Shown: positions 16,203 to 25,280, counted from the first letter of the stretch. The stretch is DNA of 64,000 nucleotides from Nocardia coubleae NBRC 108252 (GCF_001612805.1 NZ_BDBD01000001.1:62001-126000), one strand, 5' to 3'. Notes: generated by a model not told the origin, from the letters alone. Translations and numbers: made by a program.

Positions 16203-17065
16203 TGACCGCGAGCCCGTATCTGCCGTTCGGAGTGCGCTGGATCGGCCGGCTGCGTCGCCGCATCGGCCCGGTGCGCCCCGTGGAGTCGCTCGGGTTCGTG
16301 ATCGGGTTCTGCTGGCAGGTGCTGTCGTCGGTGCCGTACACCCTCGCGCACTACCGGCGCCAGACACTCACCGCGATCACCGATATGACCTGGGGGCGCG
16401 GCTCGGTGATCGTCGGCGGCGGGGTGGTGCCGCTGATGTTGCTGATGGGTGCGGCGATGGGTGCCTCCATCGGCATCGAGGCCCATCACGCGCTGGACGC
16501 GCTGGCACTCGGTCAGCTCAGCGGGCTCATCTCCGCGTTCGGGGTGACCCGGGAGCTGGCACCGATCGCGGCCGGGGTGGGTTTCGCCGCCCAGGCGGGC
16601 TGCCGGATGACGGCGGAGATCGGGTCGATGCGGATCTCGGAGGAGATCGACGCACTCGAATCCATGGGGATCCGGTCGGTGCCGTTCGTGGTCACCACCC
16701 GGGTGGTGGCCGGGATCGTCGCGGTGGCACCGGCTTTCGTGGTGGCGCTGATCCTGAGCTATCTGTCGTGTCAGCTGATCGTGACATCGATCCACGAGGT
16801 GCCGACCGGGACCTACGACCACTACTTCGACCAGTTCGTCCTCGGCTGGGATGTGTTCGCCGCGACCGTAAAGGTGGTGGTGTTCGCCGTCGCGGTGGTC
16901 CTGATCCATTGTTACCAGGGCTATTTCGCGGTCGGTGGACCCGAAGGTGTCGGTATCGGTTCGGGGCGGGCCATCCGCGCCAGCCTGGTGGCGATCATCG
17001 CGCTCGACATGGTGGCCACCGTCGTCCTGTGGGGCTGGCGCTCCCCGATCACGTTCACGGGGTGA
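16202..17065 (+). CDS. yrbEB: YrbE-B, second MlaE-type permease
   Basis: A 287-residue MlaE-family membrane protein. Seen: SVIVGGGVVPLMLLMGAAMG, RELAPIAAGVGFAAQAGCRMTAEIGSM with the EEIDALESMGI hallmark, and several later membrane segments. It should pair with YrbE-A in the inner membrane beneath the Mce protein complex. ATG at 16202 overlaps the yrbEA stop. Its end abuts mceA (stop at 17063-17065, next ATG at 17071). Confidence 0.9.
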   Translation: MTASPYLPFGVRWIGRLRRRIGPVRPVESLGFVIGFCWQVLSSVPYTLAHYRRQTLTAITDMTWGRGSVIVGGGVVPLMLLMGAAMGASIGIEAHHALDALALGQLSGLISAFGVTRELAPIAAGVGFAAQAGCRMTAEIGSMRISEEIDALESMGIRSVPFVVTTRVVAGIVAVAPAFVVALILSYLSCQLIVTSIHEVPTGTYDHYFDQFVLGWDVFAATVKVVVFAVAVVLIHCYQGYFAVGGPEGVGIGSGRAIRASLVAIIALDMVATVVLWGWRSPITFTG

Positions 17066-17070
17066 CGCGC

Positions 17071-18108
17071 ATGCCTCCGTACGCACTTCCCGGGACCGAG
17101 GTCGGGCCGTTGCGTGCCCGCGTCCTCGGCGTCTGCGCGCTCCTGGTCGCGCTGGCGAGTGTGCTGGCTTGGCAGGTGTGGCCGGAATCTCTTGCCGCCG
17201 AGCAGATCCGGGTGACGTTGCGAACCGAGCGGGTCGGTGCGGGCATCGCCCCCGGCACCGATGTCCGTCTCGACGGGGTGCGGGTCGGGACGGTCGAGGC
17301 CATCGCACCGGCCGGGCGGGGGCGCGAACAGCTCACCCTGGTGCTCGACCGGCCGCAGCTGTTCGGGCTCACCGACACCGTCGATGTCGAGTTCGCGCCG
17401 GGCAATCTGTTCGGCATCAGCGCGCTGAATCTCGTGGCGCGGCCCGGTGGCACCGAGCTCGGGAACGGTTCCTCGGTCGACCTCGACGACGGCCGCGTCC
17501 GCGACGCCACGCTGGCGGCGCTGCTGCGCTCCACCGGCGGACTGGTCGAGCAGGTACTCACCCCGAAACTGGCCGCGCTGCTGCACACCATCGCCGGTGA
17601 CCTGCGTGCCTTCACCCCGCTGCTGGAAGCCCTCGGCGCTACCCTGCGCGCCTACGCCGACACCCGCGAACTGCCGCCGTCGGAGCTGGCGAGTTCCTTC
17701 GGTTCGGTGCTGGCCGGTATGCCGCCGATGCTGACCGGCGCCGTAGACGTGCTCGAGGCCGCCTACACCAACGAGTACCTGCGCTCACCGGCGAATATCG
17801 CGCGGTTCGGACAGTTCTGGGGCGATATGCAATACCAGCTCCTGCCCGCCGTCACCGCGCTGATGACCACCGCGCGAACACATTTCGGCGACATGATGCC
17901 GATGGCCACACTGCTGCTCGACGAGGTGTCCGCGACCATGGGTCCAACCGGACGATCGGCGGATCAGCTCGCCACGCTGCTGGAACGCCTCGGCGCCGCG
18001 TTCCGTGACACCCCCGACGGCCCCGTGCTCCGGGTCTCGGTCGAACTCGACACCGTGCCGGGTCTGGCCGGGCCGCTGGCCGCGCTGCTGCCGAGCGGAG
18101 GGCGCTGA
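17071..18108 (+). CDS. mceA: MceA, Mce/MlaD substrate-tunnel protein
   Basis: A 345-residue Mce-family protein: one N-terminal membrane helix (VLGVCALLVALASVLAWQVW), then the MCE domain from about residue 45 (IAPGTDVRLDGVRVGTVEAI and FAPGNLFGISALNLV), then a long helical tail. Six such proteins are thought to form the periplasmic tunnel that carries lipid to the permease. The ATG at 17071 follows GGGGTG; a GTG at 17062 overlapping the yrbEB stop would add three residues. Overlaps mceB by TGATG. Confidence 0.88.
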   Translation: MPPYALPGTEVGPLRARVLGVCALLVALASVLAWQVWPESLAAEQIRVTLRTERVGAGIAPGTDVRLDGVRVGTVEAIAPAGRGREQLTLVLDRPQLFGLTDTVDVEFAPGNLFGISALNLVARPGGTELGNGSSVDLDDGRVRDATLAALLRSTGGLVEQVLTPKLAALLHTIAGDLRAFTPLLEALGATLRAYADTRELPPSELASSFGSVLAGMPPMLTGAVDVLEAAYTNEYLRSPANIARFGQFWGDMQYQLLPAVTALMTTARTHFGDMMPMATLLLDEVSATMGPTGRSADQLATLLERLGAAFRDTPDGPVLRVSVELDTVPGLAGPLAALLPSGGR

Positions 18109-19109
18109 TGAGGACTCGCGGGCTCGCCGTGCGGGTGGTGATCGCACTGACGCTCACCGCCGTCGCGCTGGCCGGGATCTTCCGGTTGATCGAGCGACCG
18201 GTGCGCGGCGACACCGAGTCCTTCACCGCGCTGTTCACCGATGCCAACGGGTTGCGCACGGGCGACGACGTGCGGTTGCACGGTGTCGCGGTCGGCAAGG
18301 TGTCGGGAATCGAGCTCGACGGCGCACTGGCCCGCGTCCGGTTCACCGTGCTGCGCGCGCACCCGGTCGACACGGCCGCGACCATCGCCGTCCGGTACCA
18401 GAACCTCACCGGCTTCCGGTATCTGGAGATCGTCGCACCGCAGCGGCCGAGCACACCGCGCGCGCCCGAGCAGGTGTTCGGGACCGCCGAAACCGTTCCT
18501 TCGTTCGACATCACCACCCTGTTCAAGGGGTTGCAGCCGGTGCTCGCGCAGCTGTCCACCGAGGAGATCAACCGGTTCACCACCAGCCTGCTCGCCGTGG
18601 TCCAGGGGGACGGCGCCGGTCTCGGTCCCGCCCTCGACGCGGTCGACACCCTGAGCCACTACGCCTCCGACCGGCAGGTCGTGCTGTCGACGCTGGTGCG
18701 CAATCTGGCGCTGATCGCGGAGCGTCTGGGCGGTAAGTCCGCGCAGGCGGTGCGGATGCTGACCAATCTGACCGGGTTGTTCACCGCCATCGCCGAGAAG
18801 CTGCCCGGGCTCGTCGACTTCTCCATCGCCATTCCCCCTGTGCTGCAACCGATCCGGTCGATGCTGAACGTCGCGGGCATCACCGGCGACGAAGGCAGCG
18901 ACCTGGACCTGGTGTTACGCAACGCTTTTCCGGATCCACAGGTGGCGGCCGAGGTGTTCGCCGGGCTGCCGGGATTGATCCAGACGATGGCCGCCACGGT
19001 GCCCGTGAGCGGTCGGACCGGGACCTGCACCCATGGGGTCGCGGTCGCGCCCGAACCACTGCGGGTGCTCGTCGACGGGCAGGGGGTGACACTGTGCCGC
19101 ACCCGATGA
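18108..19109 (+). CDS. mceB: MceB
   Basis: A 333-residue Mce protein with an N-terminal helix (VVIALTLTAVALAGIF), MCE domain (LRTGDDVRLHGVAVGKVSGIEL, YQNLTGFRYLEIV) and helical tail, ending in a cysteine-containing segment TGTCTHG..TLC usual for MceB. Its last part, with the start of mceC, is followed by a degenerate second copy (see repeat 19021-19233). Translation is coupled with mceA upstream and mceC downstream. Confidence 0.87.
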   Translation: MRTRGLAVRVVIALTLTAVALAGIFRLIERPVRGDTESFTALFTDANGLRTGDDVRLHGVAVGKVSGIELDGALARVRFTVLRAHPVDTAATIAVRYQNLTGFRYLEIVAPQRPSTPRAPEQVFGTAETVPSFDITTLFKGLQPVLAQLSTEEINRFTTSLLAVVQGDGAGLGPALDAVDTLSHYASDRQVVLSTLVRNLALIAERLGGKSAQAVRMLTNLTGLFTAIAEKLPGLVDFSIAIPPVLQPIRSMLNVAGITGDEGSDLDLVLRNAFPDPQVAAEVFAGLPGLIQTMAATVPVSGRTGTCTHGVAVAPEPLRVLVDGQGVTLCRTR

Positions 19110-19233
19110 CACGACTTCGCGCCATGTTCGACCGCAGGGACTTGCACCCACGGGCGCGCGGCGGCGCGGGTGCTGATCGACGGGTAAGGGGTGGCGCTGT
19201 GCCGCGCTTTCGGGCCTTGCTCGGCCATCGGGC
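19021..19233 (+). repeat. Tandem duplication of the mceB-mceC junction
   Basis: Copy 1 (about 19021-19128) holds the true end of mceB and a GTG with upstream AGGGGG; copy 2 (about 19138-19233) repeats it with a 12-base deletion and point changes. Matching pieces are GGACCTGCACCCA/GGACTTGCACCCA, GCGGGTGCTCGTCGACGGG/GCGGGTGCTGATCGACGGG and GTGCCGC. In copy 2 the mceB frame has TAA where copy 1 has CAG. Starts are 105 bases apart, so the mceC frame stays open through both. Confidence 0.75.
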
Positions 19234-20209
19234 GGATGGACGGGCCGGTGACCTGCGCTGGGGATTGGCGGGGTTGTGCGGTGCCGTGCTGCTCATGATC
19301 GCGCTCGGCGTGGTCGCGGTTGTCGGGACGGAGGCCGAGCGGGTGTACCACGCCGAGTTGGCCGACGCGGGTGCGCTGCGCGCGGGCGACGACGTGCGGG
19401 TAGCGGGGATCAGCGTGGGCCGGGTGCGGGGATTGACGCTGCTGGCGGACCGGGTGCGGATGGAGTTCACCGTGCGCGAAGACGTGACCGTCGGCGATCA
19501 GACGATCCTGGAGATCCGCATGCTGACCGTGGTCGGCGGCTACTACGTCGCGTTGCGACCGGCGGGCTCCACTCCCCTCGGCTCGGCGACGATCCCCCGG
19601 GAGCGGGTGATCCTGCCCTATAACCTGACCGAGGTCTTCCAGGACGCGGTACGCCCTGTGCGCGAGATCGACGGCGCGGTGCTGCGGCAGAACCTGGCCG
19701 CGCTGTCCACCTCGTTCGACGGCAGCCCCGACGCGTTCCGGTCGGCGCTGAAGGCCGCCGGTGATCTCGTCGCGGTGCTGAACGCCCAGAACGCCGATAT
19801 CTCGCGCGCACTCGCCTTCGCCGACGAGTACCTCACCGCGTTGAATGGAAGTTCGCAGGTACTCGCCCAGTTGGTGCGCAACCTGCACACCTTGGAGACG
19901 CTGGTGCAGACCAACAAAGCCATCGTGAGCCAGGCCCTCGGCGACCTCTCCGATGTGCTGCGCAAGGCATCCCCGCTCGGGCGGGCGTGGGACCGCGACC
20001 TGCGCGCACGCGCCCAACCTCTCGCCGACGCCGTCACCGGCCTGGAAACCCTTGGTACGCAGCTGGGTTCGCTATTCGAGGCCCTGGTGGCGCTGGAACA
20101 GCGATTGACGCCGCTGCTCGCCGGTGGTGACGGGGCGAGCATCGACCATTCGGCGGTGACGATCGTGCCGGACCGTATCTGTGTGCCGGTGCCGGGAGGT
20201 GGGTGCTGA
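19094..20209 (+). CDS. mceC: MceC (with duplicated N-terminus)
   Basis: A Mce protein of 371 residues if read from the GTG at 19094, or 336 residues from the GTG at 19199. The MCE domain starts near residue 75 of the long form (LRAGDDVRVAGISVGRVRGL, VVGGYYVALRP); the membrane helix is GLCGAVLLMIALGVVAVV. The first 35 residues of the long form (MTRLRAMFDRR..) are an evident older copy of the second start (VPRFRALLGHR..), produced by duplication of the mceB-mceC junction. Both starts keep a Shine-Dalgarno (AGGGGG and AAGGGG). The short form has the normal family length. Overlaps mceD by TGATG. Confidence 0.85.
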   Translation: MPHPMTRLRAMFDRRDLHPRARGGAGADRRVRGGAVPRFRALLGHRADGRAGDLRWGLAGLCGAVLLMIALGVVAVVGTEAERVYHAELADAGALRAGDDVRVAGISVGRVRGLTLLADRVRMEFTVREDVTVGDQTILEIRMLTVVGGYYVALRPAGSTPLGSATIPRERVILPYNLTEVFQDAVRPVREIDGAVLRQNLAALSTSFDGSPDAFRSALKAAGDLVAVLNAQNADISRALAFADEYLTALNGSSQVLAQLVRNLHTLETLVQTNKAIVSQALGDLSDVLRKASPLGRAWDRDLRARAQPLADAVTGLETLGTQLGSLFEALVALEQRLTPLLAGGDGASIDHSAVTIVPDRICVPVPGGGC

Positions 20210-21309
20210 TGGTGACACGCCTGCTCGGTTCGCGCGGGTTCATGTCCACGGTGGTGGTGCTTGTCGTCGTCCTCGCGGGCGCGGTGGCACTACAGCTGTC
20301 CCGGCCCGCGCCGCCGGTGCACACCTATTGCGCGGACATGCCCGACAGCATCGGGCTCTACCGGGGCAGCTCCGTCACTGTGCTCGGCATCCCGGTCGGT
20401 GAGGTCACCGGCATCGAGCCATACGGCGCCTCGGCTCGCGTACGGTTCACCGTGCGCGCCGATCGCCGGCTGCCCCCTGATGTGGGCGCGGTGACCGTGA
20501 GCGACACCCTGGTGGCCGATCGCCATCTCGCTCTCGTCGGCGACGAACCGGCTGCCGGTGGCCGGGAGCCCGGCACGTGCATCACCAGAACACTGACGCC
20601 GCTGAGCCTTTCGGAGACCTTCGACGCGCTCGCCGGGCTGGCCGACGAACTGAACGCCGCCGACGATCCCGCCCAGCGCACGGCCCTCGGCTCGGGCTTG
20701 TCGGCGCTCGACCGGGCGACCGCGGGCACCGGCGACGACATCAACGCGGTCCTGCACCAGCTCGGCCGGGCACTGGCCGCCCCCGATGCCGCGATCGGGC
20801 ACCTCGGCAGTCTCATCGACGCCCTCACCGAGCTGGTACGGCACGCCCGCAACGGGTGGGACACCGTGCGGGCGATGACGATCGAGCTGCCGCGGACGTT
20901 CGACGACATCGTCACCATCGCCTTCCCACCGATCATCGACATCGTCACCTACCTGATCCAGGTCCTACCCCAGCTCAACGACGTGATGATGATGATCGGC
21001 ACCCCGGCGGTCCGTGCGCTCGACAAGATCGCCGACCTGCCCGCACTGCTGACGGCGGGATTCGGTTCCCTTGCCGAGGTCATCCGGCTCACCCCCGCCC
21101 TCGCCACGGGCTTGGTCACGAGCATCGCTCCGGACGGACGGCCGACCATCACCTATGCACCCGCGAGACTGGCTGTGCCCCAGGCAGATTCCCCGCAGCT
21201 GTGCGCCGCGATCCAGGTGGTGACCGGTCAGCCATGTGCGCTCGGGCCGGACGGTACCGTCACCGTGCCCCCGCTCGCGGCACTGCTCGCGGCGGTGAGT
21301 GCGCGATGA
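20209..21309 (+). CDS. mceD: MceD
   Basis: A 366-residue Mce protein: N-terminal helix (MSTVVVLVVVLAGAVALQL), MCE domain (YRGSSVTVLGIPVGEVTGIEP), then a long helical tail with PQLNDVMMMIGTPAVRALDKIADL. ATG at 20209 overlaps the mceC stop; a GTG at 20203 would add two residues. The stop overlaps mceE by ATGA. Part of the lipid-import tunnel with the other Mce proteins. Confidence 0.87.
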   Translation: MVTRLLGSRGFMSTVVVLVVVLAGAVALQLSRPAPPVHTYCADMPDSIGLYRGSSVTVLGIPVGEVTGIEPYGASARVRFTVRADRRLPPDVGAVTVSDTLVADRHLALVGDEPAAGGREPGTCITRTLTPLSLSETFDALAGLADELNAADDPAQRTALGSGLSALDRATAGTGDDINAVLHQLGRALAAPDAAIGHLGSLIDALTELVRHARNGWDTVRAMTIELPRTFDDIVTIAFPPIIDIVTYLIQVLPQLNDVMMMIGTPAVRALDKIADLPALLTAGFGSLAEVIRLTPALATGLVTSIAPDGRPTITYAPARLAVPQADSPQLCAAIQVVTGQPCALGPDGTVTVPPLAALLAAVSAR

Positions 21310-22508
21310 CGACAAGCCCTGCGCTGCAGCGGGAAGTAGCCCGTTCGCCCAGCCGCACACCACGCGTTCTCCACGGCCCCCGCCACCTGACTCCGAAGAT
21401 CGGCGGCCGCCCGAGTGTCAGCGGTCACCCCGAACCGACTTCCCGAACCCGCTCCACACCGACGACATGCCGGGCACGGAACCAGCTTTCACTCAGGTGG
21501 CGCGGCCGGTTCCGGCACCTGTTCCTGATCGTCGTGGTGGCCTGCACTGTGCTCGGATGCGGAACGACGCTGCCCGGCACCGGTGAACCCACCTATCGGC
21601 TGCGCATCGAATTCGCCAGTGTCCTCAACCTGCCGCAGGGCGCGAAGGTGATCGCCGACGGTGTCCGGGTGGGCAAGCTCTCGTCGGTCACTCTCAGCGA
21701 AAACGGCTATGCCACAGCGGAAGTCGAGATCGACGACGCGGTTCGGCTGCCGGTGGGCACCACGGCCGAGCTGCGCCAGAGCACCCCACTGGGCGACGTG
21801 CACATCGCGCTCACCGAACCGCGCGAATCCACCACCGGCACGCTGGGACCTGGCGCGACGATCCCGCTGGCCGACACCGCCCGCGCCCCGGCCATCGAGG
21901 ACATTCTCGCCACGCTGTCGGTGTTCATCGGCACCGGCGCGGTCACCGATCTGCAGGACATCGTCACCACGATGAACGGGGTGCTGCCCGCCGATCCGCG
22001 CGACACCGCCCGCCTCTCCGAAACCCTCGGCACGGACCTGTCGGACCTGGCCGATCATCTCGACTCGGTCGACGCGATCCTCGACGGTCTCGGTGCCACC
22101 CTCGAGGACGGGGTTCTCGACAATGCCCCCGTGCTGGCCGAGCTGCTCACGCCCTACGGCGTCACCCAGACCACCGATGCGATCAACGCCCAGATCGGTG
22201 TCATCTTCGTCCTCACCGCGCTCGGCCCGGTCGCGCCGAGCGCCGCCTGGCTCGGGCCGCTGCTCGGTTCGCTCGACGCCACGACCGCCGCGGTGGTGCC
22301 GATGCTGTTCGGCAGCAGACCGTTCGACACTTCGTCGCCGTCGAACCTGAAGACGCTCGTCGACCTGATCCATACCAGGGTGCTGCCCTTCGCTCAGCGC
22401 GGGCCGAAGGTCGACGTGGTCGAGATCGGGGTCACGGGGGCGATGAGTACCGACGAGCAGACCGCGCGAATCGTCGACCTGCTGCGGATGATCGGAGCCG
22501 TCCGATGA
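21306..22508 (+). CDS. mceE: MceE lipoprotein (LprK type), long N-terminus
   Basis: A 400-residue Mce lipoprotein. The lipobox is VLGC with the modified cysteine at 85, after the hydrophobic run HLFLIVVVACT; the MCE domain follows (LPQGAKVIADGVRVGKLSS, TPLGDVHIALTEP). MceE proteins normally have a lipobox within about 30 residues of the start; here a 70-residue, proline- and arginine-rich extension precedes it. I see no in-frame start codon inside the extension that would give the usual length, and the ATG at 21306 overlaps the mceD stop (ATGA), so the extension may be real. It overlaps mceF by ATGA. Confidence 0.85.
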   Translation: MTTSPALQREVARSPSRTPRVLHGPRHLTPKIGGRPSVSGHPEPTSRTRSTPTTCRARNQLSLRWRGRFRHLFLIVVVACTVLGCGTTLPGTGEPTYRLRIEFASVLNLPQGAKVIADGVRVGKLSSVTLSENGYATAEVEIDDAVRLPVGTTAELRQSTPLGDVHIALTEPRESTTGTLGPGATIPLADTARAPAIEDILATLSVFIGTGAVTDLQDIVTTMNGVLPADPRDTARLSETLGTDLSDLADHLDSVDAILDGLGATLEDGVLDNAPVLAELLTPYGVTQTTDAINAQIGVIFVLTALGPVAPSAAWLGPLLGSLDATTAAVVPMLFGSRPFDTSSPSNLKTLVDLIHTRVLPFAQRGPKVDVVEIGVTGAMSTDEQTARIVDLLRMIGAVR

Positions 22509-23458
22509 ATACCCGTGCCGCACTGTCGCTCTCGGCCATCGCAGCCGTGCTGGTGCTCGGCGTCGCGTACATGACGTTCGGGGTACTGAATATCGACCCG
22601 CGTCGCGATTACCTGGCCGTCGAGCTGGAGCTGAGCACCTCGGGAGGGCTCGGTCCCGGCGCGCCGGTGCTGCTCAACGGGATCGCGGTGGGCCGGGCCG
22701 AGTCGGTGCGCAAGCAGGCGAGCGGGGTGCTCGTCGCCTTGCGGATCGACGAGCGGTATCCGATTCCGGTGTCGAGCCGGATCCGCGTGGAGCAGCTTTC
22801 GGCACTCGGCGAGCCCTACATCGGTTTCGACCCGGTCGACGACGCGGGGCCGTATCTCACCGACGGGCAACGCATTCCGGCGCACCGCGTGCCCGCGCCG
22901 ATGACCATCACCACCCTGTCCACCCGGCTGATCGACCTGCTCGATCAGATCCGCCCCGAGGTGATGGCAGGCCTGGTCGACACCTTCGACCGTGCCCTCG
23001 CCGACACCGAGGCGACCATGCAGACCCTGCGCCGCTCCACCACATTGCTGGCGGCGACGCTGCTCAGCCGCACCGACCGGCTGCGTCAGCTGTTCGCCGA
23101 CCTGCAATTCCTCGGCGCCGACATCGACTGGATGGGACCGTCGCTGAGCACAGCGGGCCCGCTGTTCGGCGAGTTCGGCATCACCCTCAGCGCCATCGTG
23201 CAGTCCGGGTCGGCCCTGGTCGAGAGCCGACCGGTCGCCGACTATTTCTCCGGGAGCGGGGTGCTGGTGTTCGTGCGTGAACTCGACGCGCTGCTCGCGA
23301 AGATCGGGCCGAGCGCCGCGGCCTTGGGTCCGATGCTGCAACCGGTGGTGCGCGACGCGGTGGCCACCGCACCCGATCTCGATCTCGGCGCCCTGCTCGA
23401 CCAGGCCCTGCATGGCCTCGGCGACGACACGGTGCATCTGCGCATCGGCATCAAATAG
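22505..23458 (+). CDS. mceF: MceF
   Basis: A 317-residue Mce protein: N-terminal helix (LSAIAAVLVLGVAYMTFG), MCE domain (LGPGAPVLLNGIAVGRAESV, LSALGEPYIGFDPV) and helical tail. It is shorter than many MceF proteins, which often carry a long C-terminal extension. ATG at 22505 overlaps the mceE stop. It completes the set mceA-F. Confidence 0.87.
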   Translation: MNTRAALSLSAIAAVLVLGVAYMTFGVLNIDPRRDYLAVELELSTSGGLGPGAPVLLNGIAVGRAESVRKQASGVLVALRIDERYPIPVSSRIRVEQLSALGEPYIGFDPVDDAGPYLTDGQRIPAHRVPAPMTITTLSTRLIDLLDQIRPEVMAGLVDTFDRALADTEATMQTLRRSTTLLAATLLSRTDRLRQLFADLQFLGADIDWMGPSLSTAGPLFGEFGITLSAIVQSGSALVESRPVADYFSGSGVLVFVRELDALLAKIGPSAAALGPMLQPVVRDAVATAPDLDLGALLDQALHGLGDDTVHLRIGIK

Positions 23459-23479
23459 GCACGAAAGGACCGGCACCCC

Positions 23480-24058
23480 ATGACCGTTGACCTCGAGACC
23501 CGCCCCCACACGCCTGCCCCCGGCGGACCCCAGCCACGCACCCTCTCGATCCGGCTGTCGAGCGTGCTCACCGGGTGCACCGTCGCGGCGCTCGTGGTGG
23601 CGACGGCCACCTTGGGCCTGCTGTATCTGTCGGCGCGCACCACCATCGCCGACCACGATCGGCGCGCTGCCGAGGATCGCCGGGTCGAACAGGTCGCCCT
23701 CGACTACGCGCTCGGGGCGTCGACCATCGACTACCGGGACGCCAAGGCGTGGCTGGCCCGGCTGAAAACCGGTACCACACCGCAGCTTTCGGGCAAGTTC
23801 GACGCGACAGCGCCGCAACTCGAGCAGATCCTGCTGCCGCTGCAGTGGACCTCGACGGCGACACCCTTGTCGGCCGGCGTCGTGTCCGAGTCGGGCGGGG
23901 TGTACAAGGTGAACGCCTATCTCACCGTCAACTCCACCAGCGTGCAGAATCCCACCGGCACCCTCACCACCGTGGCCTATTCGCTCACGGTCGACCGCAA
24001 CGCGGACTGGCGGATCGCCGATGTCGGTGGGCTGCAGAACGCCCTGCCACTGAAGTGA
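23480..24058 (+). CDS. Mce-associated membrane protein (Mas)
   Basis: A 192-residue Mce-associated protein: short cytosolic N-terminus, one membrane helix (GCTVAALVVATATLGLLYL), then a periplasmic SnoaL/NTF2-like domain with DYRDAKAWLARLKTGTTPQL. Such proteins are thought to stabilise the Mce complex. Most mce operons have two or more; only one is seen here. The ATG follows AAAGGACC. Its TGA is one base from the TAG of the convergent cyp123 gene, with no terminator stem between. Confidence 0.83.
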   Translation: MTVDLETRPHTPAPGGPQPRTLSIRLSSVLTGCTVAALVVATATLGLLYLSARTTIADHDRRAAEDRRVEQVALDYALGASTIDYRDAKAWLARLKTGTTPQLSGKFDATAPQLEQILLPLQWTSTATPLSAGVVSESGGVYKVNAYLTVNSTSVQNPTGTLTTVAYSLTVDRNADWRIADVGGLQNALPLK

Positions 24059-24059
24059 C

Positions 24060-25280
24060 CTATCTCGCCCGCACCGACATCGGCAGCGTGGCGAAGCCGC
24101 GCACGCTCACCGAGTGCACCCGTTCGGCGGCGGCGGTGTCGATCTCGTAGCCGCGGATGGAGGCCGCGATCTGCCCGAGGCCGATATTGGCCTCCATCCG
24201 CGCCAGGTGCGCACCGAGGCAGAAGTGCACGCCGAGACCGAAGCTCAGCAGGGTCTGGGAGCTGTCGCGGCCGATGCGGTACTCGGCGGCGGCGTCGAAG
24301 ACGTCCTCGTCGCGGTTGGCCGAACCGAGCAGCAACAGCACCCGCTCCCCCGCCGCGATGGTGTGCTCCCCGAATTCGACATCCGTGAGGACGCGGCGCA
24401 CCAGGATCTGGGTCGAATTGTCGTAGCGCAGCGTCTCTTCGGTCCAGTCCGGCACGAGCGAAGGGTCGGCCAAAGGTTTGGCGACCTCGTCGGGGAACCG
24501 CGAACCCCAGTACATGGCGTTGCCGAGCAGTTTGGTCGTCGTCTCGTTGCCCGCGACGACCATCAGGATCAGGAAGCCGATGATCTCGGCGTCGGACAGG
24601 CGGGTGGTGCCCGCGTCGCCGTCGGTGATCTCGGCGTCCATCAGCACCGAGACCAGATCCTCACCGGGGTTCTTGCGGCGCCCTTCGAGCAGGTCGCGGT
24701 AGTAACCGGTGAGTTCGAGATAGGCCATGATCGCGCCCTGCGGCACGTCGAGCACGCCTTCCTCACGGTGCAGCAGCAGATCCGACTGGGTGCGCAGATG
24801 GGCGCGGTCCGACTCGGGGACGCCGAGCATCTCCGAGACCACGTCCATCGGCAGCAGTCCGGCGAAGTCACGGATGTAGTCGAACTCGCCCAGTTGCAGG
24901 CACCGATCCCAGTGGCTGCGGGTGAGTTCGGCGATCCGTTCGCTCAGGTCCGCGAGCCTGCGCGGGGTGAAACCCTTGGACACCAGTTTGCGGATGCGCG
25001 CGTGTTTGGGGTCGTCCATCGCCAGGAACGACATGGACCGGTGCGCTTCCGGCCCGTAGGCGGTGGGGTCGAGCGAGACACCCCAGCTGTTGGACAGGCG
25101 GGCGCTGTCGCGCAGGGCTGCCCGCACATCGCGGTGCCGCGACAACGCCCAGAAGTCCATCGACGCGTTGCGGTACACCGGCGCCTCCGCCCGCAGCCGG
25201 GCGTAGGTGGGGTACGGGTCCTCGTGGAAGGCGTAGTCGTACGGGTCGAACGGGATCGAGGTCTCCATGTCAACGGTCAC
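24060..25280 (-). CDS. cyp123: CYP123 cytochrome P450
   Basis: A 406-residue P450 that follows M. tuberculosis CYP123 (Rv0766c) closely: DPYDYAFHEDPYPTYARLR, SMSFLAMDDPKHARIRKLVSKG, I-helix VVAGNETTTKLLGN, heme loop FGLGVHFCLG with Cys near 354. The GTG at 25280 has GGAG 6 bases upstream and gives the same N-terminal length as CYP123; ATG at 25268 is the alternative. It overlaps the preceding gene by 11 bases. Its reaction is unknown; in M. tuberculosis it sits beside cyp51. Here it is the last gene of the ferredoxin operon under operator F. Confidence 0.9.
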   Translation of the reverse strand: MTVDMETSIPFDPYDYAFHEDPYPTYARLRAEAPVYRNASMDFWALSRHRDVRAALRDSARLSNSWGVSLDPTAYGPEAHRSMSFLAMDDPKHARIRKLVSKGFTPRRLADLSERIAELTRSHWDRCLQLGEFDYIRDFAGLLPMDVVSEMLGVPESDRAHLRTQSDLLLHREEGVLDVPQGAIMAYLELTGYYRDLLEGRRKNPGEDLVSVLMDAEITDGDAGTTRLSDAEIIGFLILMVVAGNETTTKLLGNAMYWGSRFPDEVAKPLADPSLVPDWTEETLRYDNSTQILVRRVLTDVEFGEHTIAAGERVLLLLGSANRDEDVFDAAAEYRIGRDSSQTLLSFGLGVHFCLGAHLARMEANIGLGQIAASIRGYEIDTAAAERVHSVSVRGFATLPMSVRAR

